Shown: positions 6,625 to 11,431 of the stretch, piece by piece
Layout of the letters: each line of letters starts with the position of its first letter
Numbering within the stretch: position 1 is the first letter of the stretch
NCBI GenBank assembly: GCA_905201915.1
Contig: CAJKQE010000072.1
Location: 1 to 11,431, forward strand
DNA length: 11,431 bases
Reading direction: 5' to 3'
Origin: an uncultured Lachnospiraceae bacterium
GTDB taxonomy: Bacteria > Bacillota > Clostridia > Lachnospirales > Lachnospiraceae
Position numbers and translations under genes: made by a program
The notes under the pieces: model-generated
Database searches by the model: none
The model's input: the letters and a program-made list of their open reading frames with translations, nothing else
Told to the model about the DNA's origin: nothing

Positions 6625-7589
6625 AAAATCCCTTGCCTTCGGGAATCATCATAAATCCCTGTCCCTCGCTCATCATAAATCGCTTTTATCTGTCCGGCAC
6701 AATCTTTTTTATACAATACAATATAACGCTCAAAAATTTTTTCCTGCATCAGCCTCTGAAGCAGTGGCTTTCTTTTAATATCCTCTATGGAGCTTCCATG
6801 AACGGTTGCAAAAAGCTTACAGCCACAGTGAACAACAGACTCTATGGCATGAATATCTTCATAATTCCCCAGCTCGTCTACTGCCACTACTTCCGGTGAC
6901 ATAGAACGAATCAGCATCATCATGCCCTCGGCCTTCGGACAGCAGTCCAAAACATCGGTACGTATGCCCAAATCATTTTGTGGTATTCCCTGATACGAGC
7001 CTGCAATTTCTGAGCGTTCATCTACCACGCCTACAGAAACTCCGGGCATATAACAATTTCCGTTACTAACTTGACGGATTAAATCTCTTAAAAGTGTGGT
7101 TTTTCCGCATCTGGGCGGAGAAATAATCAAAGTATGACAAATTTGTCTATCTTTTATAATGTAGGGAAGTATAGGGGATGCGCATCCCTTTATCTGATGT
7201 GATAATCGAAGATTAATATAAGATATGTATTTCAGACTTTTAATCTTATTTCCATCTAAAATGGTTTTTCCTGCAATTCCTACTCTGTGACCTCCAACAA
7301 CGGTAAGAAATCCCTGCCGAATTTCTTCCTCAAAGGCATAGAGCGAATAGCCACTGATATATTCCAGCATTTCTTTTAAATCTTCTGTTTTAACATAATA
7401 TGCCTTTGCCTCCTCTCTTGTCAGAGCCCCTTCTAAAGTCAGAAAATATTCTTTCCCCTGATATATCACAATCAGGGGTGCATTTACCCGCAATCGAATT
7501 TCATAAATCTTATTTCTGTCAAAAAGAGCCTGCCCAAGAGCTTTTCTTATATGTGTGGGAAACAGCTTTGTAATATCCTGCTCTGTCAT
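6618..7589 (-). CDS. spoIIIAA: Stage III sporulation protein AA, secretion-type ATPase
   Basis: A 323-residue cytoplasmic AAA-type ATPase (307 in B. subtilis) related to secretion ATPases, thought to drive the mother cell-forespore channel. An N-terminal domain (about 1-145) has YEIRLRVNAPLIV and VVGGHRVGIAG. The P-loop is SPPRCGKTT (157-165, K163). The Walker B is VVAVDELG (234-241, D238 and E239), followed by LFATVHGSSIEDI, a histidine-bearing sensor-like segment. The ATG at 7589 has AGAGGTGAGG just upstream. This is the first gene of the operon, and a sigma-E-like promoter lies 20-50 bases upstream. Confidence 0.96.
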   Translation of the reverse strand: MTEQDITKLFPTHIRKALGQALFDRNKIYEIRLRVNAPLIVIYQGKEYFLTLEGALTREEAKAYYVKTEDLKEMLEYISGYSLYAFEEEIRQGFLTVVGGHRVGIAGKTILDGNKIKSLKYISYINLRLSHQIKGCASPILPYIIKDRQICHTLIISPPRCGKTTLLRDLIRQVSNGNCYMPGVSVGVVDERSEIAGSYQGIPQNDLGIRTDVLDCCPKAEGMMMLIRSMSPEVVAVDELGNYEDIHAIESVVHCGCKLFATVHGSSIEDIKRKPLLQRLMQEKIFERYIVLYKKDCAGQIKAIYDERGTGIYDDSRRQGILC

Positions 7590-7608
7590 TTACCTCACCT
7601 CTTAGAAT

Positions 7609-7636
7609 AATATATGAGGACAATCCCTTTTTATGA
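7609..7636 (-). promoter_or_regulatory. Candidate sigma-E promoter of the spoIIIA operon
   Basis: On the minus strand TCATAAA (7636-7630), a 13-base spacer and CATATATT (7616-7609). This fits the known sigma-E pattern (KMATATT, 13-15 bases, CATACAHT) with mismatches at the last two bases of the -35 and at one or two of the -10. In B. subtilis spoIIIA is under sigma-E in the mother cell. The predicted start leaves a short leader with the ribosome binding site of spoIIIAA. Confidence 0.65.
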
Positions 7637-7641
7637 CATAG

Positions 7642-7796
7642 AAAAGAGGCTATCGCTTTAAATCTATATCCGAGATATCTATACCTTTTACGCTCAGTCT
7701 GTGCACGCTCTGAGCTTATCATCTCAAAGCGTGCTCGACAAATTTGCTAAAAGTGTATAGATATCTCGGATAATGTTTAAAATGTTAGCCTCTTTT
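7642..7796. repeat. Long imperfect palindrome before spoIIIA, possible terminator or MITE-like element
   Basis: Two arms of about 73 bases pair across an 8-base loop (7715-7722). From outside in: 11 bp perfect (7642-7652 with 7786-7796), TTTAAA (7657-7662 with 7776-7781), 18 bp perfect (7667-7684 with 7755-7772), 6 bp (7685-7690 with 7748-7753), an unpaired bulge, then a 12-bp central stem with one mismatch (7703-7714 with 7723-7734). It fills most of the 207-base gap between the DUF4430 gene and spoIIIAA and begins directly at the DUF4430 stop codon. Outer ends read AAAAGAGGC and GCCTCTTTT, so a transcript from either side ends in a T-run. It may be the terminator of the upstream run, a mobile palindromic element, or both. 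Confidence 0.85.
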
Positions 7797-8189
7797 TTAA
7801 TATCCTTCTGTTAATGTAATTTCGAACTTGTCGCCATCCTGTACCGATGTTTTATCTGCGGAAGTATTCACCTGAGCTCCGCCTTTGGTAATACACCACC
7901 ACTGTTCTTTTGTATCGTCTGCTTTTTCTCCATCTACAGAAGTAATAAACAGACCATATTCGCCTTCTTCACCTTCTACAAGCTCATTTTCTTTTAAAAT
8001 TTCACCTAAAAATTCAGCTTCTGTGTTATACTCGAAAGTTTTTGCCTTTCCATCTCCATGTACAACTTCAACAGAAACCTTTTTTGTACCTTCTTTTGTT
8101 TCTTTTTTATTTCCCATAAATAAAACGGCACATAATACACATACAAATATAATCAAAACACTTGCTGCTGCAATAATTTTTTTCTTCAT
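7797..8189 (-). CDS. Membrane-anchored DUF4430 domain protein
   Basis: A 130-residue exported or anchored protein. Residues 1-25 are a Lys-rich start and one hydrophobic helix (IIAAASVLIIFVCVLCAVLF); no proper lipobox is seen, so it may stay membrane-anchored. A Lys/Glu-rich linker (27-37) leads to a single domain with the pattern of DUF4430: KTFEYNTEAEFLGEILKENE, YGLFITSVDGEKAD, WWCITKGGAQVNTSAD (97-112), then VQDGDKFEITLTEGY. DUF4430 resembles the C-terminal part of cobalamin-binding proteins of the transcobalamin type, but binding here is not shown. The ATG overlaps the preceding stop by 4 bases (ATGA), with AGAGG upstream. The stop codon abuts the long palindrome. Confidence 0.8.
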   Translation of the reverse strand: MKKKIIAAASVLIIFVCVLCAVLFMGNKKETKEGTKKVSVEVVHGDGKAKTFEYNTEAEFLGEILKENELVEGEEGEYGLFITSVDGEKADDTKEQWWCITKGGAQVNTSADKTSVQDGDKFEITLTEGY

Positions 8190-8971
8190 TGTTTTTCCTC
8201 TCTGTTGTCTGTTCTTTTATTCTCGAAAAGTTTTTTTGCACCATAAAAAGAGGCAAGTACGGCTTCCTGCGTACTGCATTCTATGGTACATGTTTTCACT
8301 TGTTCTTCTTGCAAAATTCCTCTTACTACATTGCCCGAAACCGTACCTGTTCCCAATGGTAAATGACTGTCTCTATCCCCTTTATTATCATGTAAATGAA
8401 GATGTTTCAGATATTTTTTCTCTGTCTGAAACCATTCTTCACAGGATACTTTAGAATAGCAGTTAGCATGTCCCACATCCAAACATAATCCAAAAGCAGG
8501 ATGCTCAATTTTTTCTGCTACTTCTGCCATAGGCTGTGGTATTCGGTCCAATACATTTTCCATGACAATTTCTATAGAATTATCTTTCTCATAAAGAAAT
8601 TCTCTATAAAACTCTGCCATCCGCTCTGCCCATCCGATCAGAAGATAAAAATCAGGTACATAACAGGTATGATATACAATTTTCTTCGCTCCCAACACCT
8701 TTGCTGCCTGATAGGCTTCTTCATATCTTTCCATAGTTACTTTCCGAATGGATAGGTCATAGGATACAGGATTTAAGTCCAGAAAAGGGCCATGAAGCAA
8801 AAGCTTTTCACACTCCATTTTCTCCAATCTTTTCTCATAAGAAAGTAGGGTTTTCGAAAGATTATCTAGGTTTTCTGCAATAGAAAATTCAATGGACTCT
8901 ACACCCATTCCTGTTTCCTGTATGACTTCTTTCATTTCCTCGTCACATAATAAATGACTGAAATAAAACAT
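8186..8971 (-). CDS. Sugar phosphate isomerase/epimerase-like TIM barrel
   Basis: A 261-residue protein of the xylose-isomerase-like TIM barrel group (AP endonuclease family 2, COG1082 type). Metal ligands equivalent to the endonuclease IV set can be placed: H60 (LLLHGPF), H101 (VYHTCY), E138 (VMENV), D165 and H168 (CLDVGHANC), H192 (HLHDNK), D201 and H203 (DSHLPLGTG), E231 (IECS). The text around D165/H168 is closer to sugar isomerases than to true endonuclease IV. The substrate cannot be read from the sequence. The ATG at 8971 uses a GGGAG lying in the end of the preceding gene, 3 bases away. The gene overlaps the DUF4430 gene by 4 bases. It is cytoplasmic with no signal peptide. Confidence 0.85.
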   Translation of the reverse strand: MFYFSHLLCDEEMKEVIQETGMGVESIEFSIAENLDNLSKTLLSYEKRLEKMECEKLLLHGPFLDLNPVSYDLSIRKVTMERYEEAYQAAKVLGAKKIVYHTCYVPDFYLLIGWAERMAEFYREFLYEKDNSIEIVMENVLDRIPQPMAEVAEKIEHPAFGLCLDVGHANCYSKVSCEEWFQTEKKYLKHLHLHDNKGDRDSHLPLGTGTVSGNVVRGILQEEQVKTCTIECSTQEAVLASFYGAKKLFENKRTDNREEKQ

Positions 8972-8974
8972 CTT

Positions 8975-9415
8975 TTATCTCCCAATATTTCTATCATAAA
9001 ATTTTTCATAAATATTGACAAAAAAGCTTCTTCTTCCGTTTTTATAATATAAAACAAGAAAAACTGTCAGGCATATACCTGCTACTGCCGCACACAACAT
9101 ATCAGTTATACTGTCATGTACACCCTGAGTATAATGATTGATACAATCATTTTTAAAGAAAATCAGCCATCCACTGGAAAAATGAAGTATTTTGTCGAAA
9201 CCATAAATGCGATAGGCATTCAGTGAACCTCCCCACACACTGGCAAAATATGTAAAAACATTGGACAAAATATAAATTTCGTACACCTTATTCCAATGAC
9301 ACAATTTAAAAATCAGGGGCACAATACATGGTGTAAGTACGGCTACAAATGCCAAAGTTCCTATATAAAGAACAATACTTCCGTACCATACCTTTTTCAA
9401 TGTCTTTTCCTGCAT
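8975..9415 (-). CDS. Small YjdF/VanZ-like membrane protein
   Basis: A 146-residue membrane protein when started at the ATG at 9415, which has AGGAGG 8 bases upstream; an in-frame extension to 9487 lacks such a site. Three to four hydrophobic segments: about 11-36, 46-64, a short one near 77-87, and 104-124. It has D74-K75 followed by H78-F79 and G82 (FDKILHFSSG), and H100-D101 with D105-M106 (VHDSITDMLCAAVAG). These fit the DUF2238 (YjdF) pattern and more loosely VanZ; the function of YjdF proteins is unknown. The loop between the motifs is short for the family. It follows the PPTase by 81 bases, a gap that holds a weak promoter-like TTGTTT, 16-base spacer, TAAAAT. The C-terminus is basic. 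Confidence 0.65.
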   Translation of the reverse strand: MQEKTLKKVWYGSIVLYIGTLAFVAVLTPCIVPLIFKLCHWNKVYEIYILSNVFTYFASVWGGSLNAYRIYGFDKILHFSSGWLIFFKNDCINHYTQGVHDSITDMLCAAVAGICLTVFLVLYYKNGRRSFFVNIYEKFYDRNIGR

Positions 9416-9496
9416 ATTTTTTCCTCCTTTGTTTCCATATCCTTTACTATAAAGAAAAAATTTTAATAAGAGATATGTGAAAAACAAAAGTTTTTA

Positions 9497-10117
9497 TTAA
9501 GAAAAGATTTTTAAAAGGTGTGATGGTAAAATATGTTCATAAATAACTTCACATTTGGCATCAGCACTGATACAGCCTGCATAATCTTGCCCCAGTACAA
9601 AATCTTCATACCAGACAGGTTTGGGAATTTCTCTTAAATCCACAATAATTCCCTGTCCGGTGAGCTTTAAAAAACTTTCCTTTCTTGCCCAGTATTGATA
9701 AAAAGAAGCCTTTTTGTCTGTGCTTAAACGCACTTCATTTTGTTCCTTTTTTGACAAAACCTTCTCAAAAATACGCTGATTTTTCAACCTTTTTTTTTCC
9801 TGTATATCAATTCCACAAGGCAGCTCTGCTAGCGCACACACAGCATATTTGCCAGAATGACTGATATTAAAATGAGGAGCAAAACTTCCCAAAAGAGCCG
9901 GTTTTCCATGGGAGCTGTATACAAACTGTTGCTTTAACTTATCATACGCCTCTGTTAGCGTATCTGCCATAAAGCGCTCATACTCTTCCTTTTGCTGAAG
10001 CAAACCATATAACAACAAAAGTCTTCCGCATATACTTTCTGCCCTTTCTTCTGCATTACACAGCTTCGCCCATTGCTCAATTTGTCCGATATAAATTTTA
10101 ATTTGAGGTTGCTCCAT
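9497..10117 (-). CDS. 4'-phosphopantetheinyl transferase, Sfp type
   Basis: A 206-residue enzyme (Sfp is 224) that would move the phosphopantetheine arm of CoA to a serine on a carrier protein. Motifs in order: GKPALLG (71-77), PHFNISHSGKYAVCA (81-95), GIDIQ (102-106, D104), and YWARKESFLKLTGQG (142-156, with E147 and K151 at the positions of Sfp E151 and K155). At the position of the Sfp metal ligand E109 there is Q106. The ATG at 10117 has AGGAGG 7 bases upstream; a GTG at 10138 has none. It overlaps the helicase gene by 20 bases. No carrier protein or synthase gene is in view, so its target (fatty acid, polyketide or peptide carrier) is open. Confidence 0.9.
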   Translation of the reverse strand: MEQPQIKIYIGQIEQWAKLCNAEERAESICGRLLLLYGLLQQKEEYERFMADTLTEAYDKLKQQFVYSSHGKPALLGSFAPHFNISHSGKYAVCALAELPCGIDIQEKKRLKNQRIFEKVLSKKEQNEVRLSTDKKASFYQYWARKESFLKLTGQGIIVDLREIPKPVWYEDFVLGQDYAGCISADAKCEVIYEHILPSHLLKIFS

Positions 10118-11431
10118 CCTTTTCCTCCTGCCAGCCACATTCTTTTAAAAAACGGGAAGGTTCTAGCTGCTTTTCATGACGTTCCTTAATAAAGAAAAGA
10201 GAAAGTTCTTTTCTGGCTCTTGTCATGCCCACATAAAACAAACGGCGTTCTTCTTCTATGTTGCTGTCTGTAGCTGCCTTATGGTAGGGTATGGTTCCTT
10301 CGTTTACATCCATCAAAAACACCTTATCAAACTCCAGCCCCTTAATGCTGTGTAAGGTAGAAATAATTACACCCTGTCTCTGTACAGGCTGATTTTTCAC
10401 CTGCTCTTTTAAATTCTGTGTGTATTCCTCAATGTGCGTAAACCATTCCGGATAAGTTTTATAGCCCTTTGCGCTTTCTGCTAATTCTTCCAAAATCTCA
10501 TAAAAATCATCTGTTTTCAGTTTTCGATAAGCAGCATAATCCTTTAAATATTCGTCATATCCGATGCCCTTACGTATATAGTTGATTGCACCGTAAGGTG
10601 TCATATTCTTCAGCAGATATAAATCTTCTTCCAGCTTATCAATTCGGTCGCACAGCCAGTCTTTCCCTTCATAATACCAGCGGAGAGCTTCAAAAGATAC
10701 CTGTGAGTCCTCCAAAGCAGCTCTTGATATGTAACGGTTGGGACGATTCATTATTTGAAGAAATTCTTTTCTGCTCCTGTCACCCATTGCCAGTTTTATA
10801 TAAGAAATAATATTTCGGGCAATCCAGTGCTCATAAATATTAGGCATCACATCCCGCATCTGAAAAGGTATCTGATACTCCATAAGAGTCTCCACCAAAA
10901 ATCTGGCGCCAGAATTTGTCCTGTACAAAATTGCCATTTCTTCGTAAGGACAGCCCTTCTGATAAGCTTTTAAAATACAGTCTTTCACATAAATTTCTTC
11001 CTGTTTTTGCGTATCAAATTCCTTAATACATAAGGGCTTCCCTTCTTCATTTTCTGTATGAATTTTCTTCTTAAACCTGTTTTTGTTATAACTTATCACT
11101 TTTCCTGCTGTTTCCACAATTCTCTTTGTAGAACGGTAATTGCAGGATAAGAGTTCTGTCTTTACCGTAGGAAAATCTTTTGGAAAATGCATCATAATTT
11201 CCGGCTTTGCACCTCGAAATGCATAAATGGACTGATCATCATCTCCCACAATAAACAGATTATTCTGGGGAGCTGCCAGCATCTTAATAATATCATACTG
11301 AAGTTGATTAATATCCTGAAATTCATCTACCAGAATATACTGAAACCGCTGCTGCCAGCCTGCTAAAATATCTGCTCTTTTCTTTAGTAAATCATAACAA
11401 TACAAAAGCATATCATCAAAATCCAGCAACC
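10098..11431 (-). CDS. UvrD/PcrA-family DNA helicase, C-terminal part (5' end outside window)
   Basis: The visible 443-plus residues of a superfamily 1A ATP-dependent 3'-5' helicase. The reading frame is open to the window edge, so the start and the Walker A motif lie outside. Motifs (numbered from the first full codon): DFDDML (3-8), Walker B VDEFQD (34-39), GDDDQSIYAFRGA (62-74), NYRS (97-100), TLHSIKGLEFDKVF (358-371) and YVGMTRARKEL (399-409). Only 34 residues follow the last motif. Full PcrA/UvrD proteins carry a long C-terminal extension there, so this is a short family member and may not be the main PcrA. The stop codon lies inside the start of the PPTase gene. Likely roles are DNA repair or clearing of replication blocks, but they cannot be assigned from this part. 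Confidence 0.93.
   Translation of the reverse strand, partial: LLDFDDMLLYCYDLLKKRADILAGWQQRFQYILVDEFQDINQLQYDIIKMLAAPQNNLFIVGDDDQSIYAFRGAKPEIMMHFPKDFPTVKTELLSCNYRSTKRIVETAGKVISYNKNRFKKKIHTENEEGKPLCIKEFDTQKQEEIYVKDCILKAYQKGCPYEEMAILYRTNSGARFLVETLMEYQIPFQMRDVMPNIYEHWIARNIISYIKLAMGDRSRKEFLQIMNRPNRYISRAALEDSQVSFEALRWYYEGKDWLCDRIDKLEEDLYLLKNMTPYGAINYIRKGIGYDEYLKDYAAYRKLKTDDFYEILEELAESAKGYKTYPEWFTHIEEYTQNLKEQVKNQPVQRQGVIISTLHSIKGLEFDKVFLMDVNEGTIPYHKAATDSNIEEERRLFYVGMTRARKELSLFFIKERHEKQLEPSRFLKECGWQEEKDGATSN

Noticed and set aside
7519..7722. Minus-strand frame of 67 codons running through the palindrome into spoIIIAA
   Set aside because: It is out of frame with spoIIIAA, includes the palindrome arm, and shows no plausible start signal.
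7885..8454. Plus-strand open frame of 189 codons
   Set aside because: It crosses the junction of two well-supported minus-strand genes (DUF4430 and TIM barrel) and has low-complexity antisense composition.
9416..9499. Internal promoter before the YjdF-like gene (TTGTTT, 16 bases, TAAAAT)
   Set aside because: The gap is very A/T-rich, so such matches arise easily; the -35 matches consensus at only three positions. Mentioned in the gene entry but not listed as a feature.
10118..10138. Upstream GTG start for the PPTase
   Set aside because: The added residues (MAGRRKR) are just the translated ribosome binding site of the ATG at 10117.
1..11431. CRISPR array, tRNA/rRNA genes, toxin-antitoxin pair, phage or transposase genes
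   Set aside because: Looked for on both strands; nothing with regular spaced repeats, cloverleaf potential or recognisable mobile-element proteins was found.

Overview
The window looks like chromosome from a low-GC, spore-forming Gram-positive bacterium. The spoIIIA sporulation operon, the Asp23/Gls24-nusB-xseA block, strong AGGAGG-type ribosome binding sites and T-rich terminators all point to the Clostridia. Lachnospiraceae (Blautia/Ruminococcus-like) is my best guess from protein style, not from any search. All 16 genes lie on the minus strand, so transcription runs from high to low coordinates. No gene-free stretch exceeds about 210 bases. I see no tRNA, rRNA, CRISPR array, transposase or phage gene.

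In the direction of transcription, the first block (11431 down to 7797) is a tightly packed accessory run. It holds the C-terminal part of a UvrD/PcrA-type helicase, a Sfp-type 4'-phosphopantetheinyl transferase, a small YjdF/VanZ-like membrane protein, a sugar-phosphate-isomerase-like TIM barrel and a membrane-anchored DUF4430 protein. Overlaps of 20 and 4 bases and a 3-base gap suggest co-transcription, with one 81-base gap that could hold an internal promoter. The block ends in a long imperfect palindrome (7642-7796) that starts directly at the stop codon of the DUF4430 gene.

The second block (7589 down to 2857) is the complete eight-gene spoIIIA operon, AA to AH. A good match to a sigma-E promoter lies between the palindrome and spoIIIAA. 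Its products build the SpoIIIA-SpoIIQ channel between mother cell and forespore: an ATPase (AA), membrane proteins (AB-AE) and ring or anchor proteins (AF-AH). SpoIIIAF is unusually short and seems to lack a ring-building domain.

The third block (2850 down to 1) is housekeeping. prfC (release factor 3) has a near-consensus sigma-A promoter and a strong terminator. An Asp23/Gls24 gene has an extended -10 promoter and its own terminator. nusB follows, overlapping the start of xseA, which runs off the window. The order resembles the Bacillus subtilis spoIIIA-accBC-yqhY-nusB-folD-xseA region, but prfC stands where accBC would be and folD is absent.

I found no convincing new multi-gene system. 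The items most worth a second look are the long palindrome upstream of spoIIIA, the reduced SpoIIIAF, and the uncharacterised PPTase/membrane/TIM-barrel/DUF4430 run.
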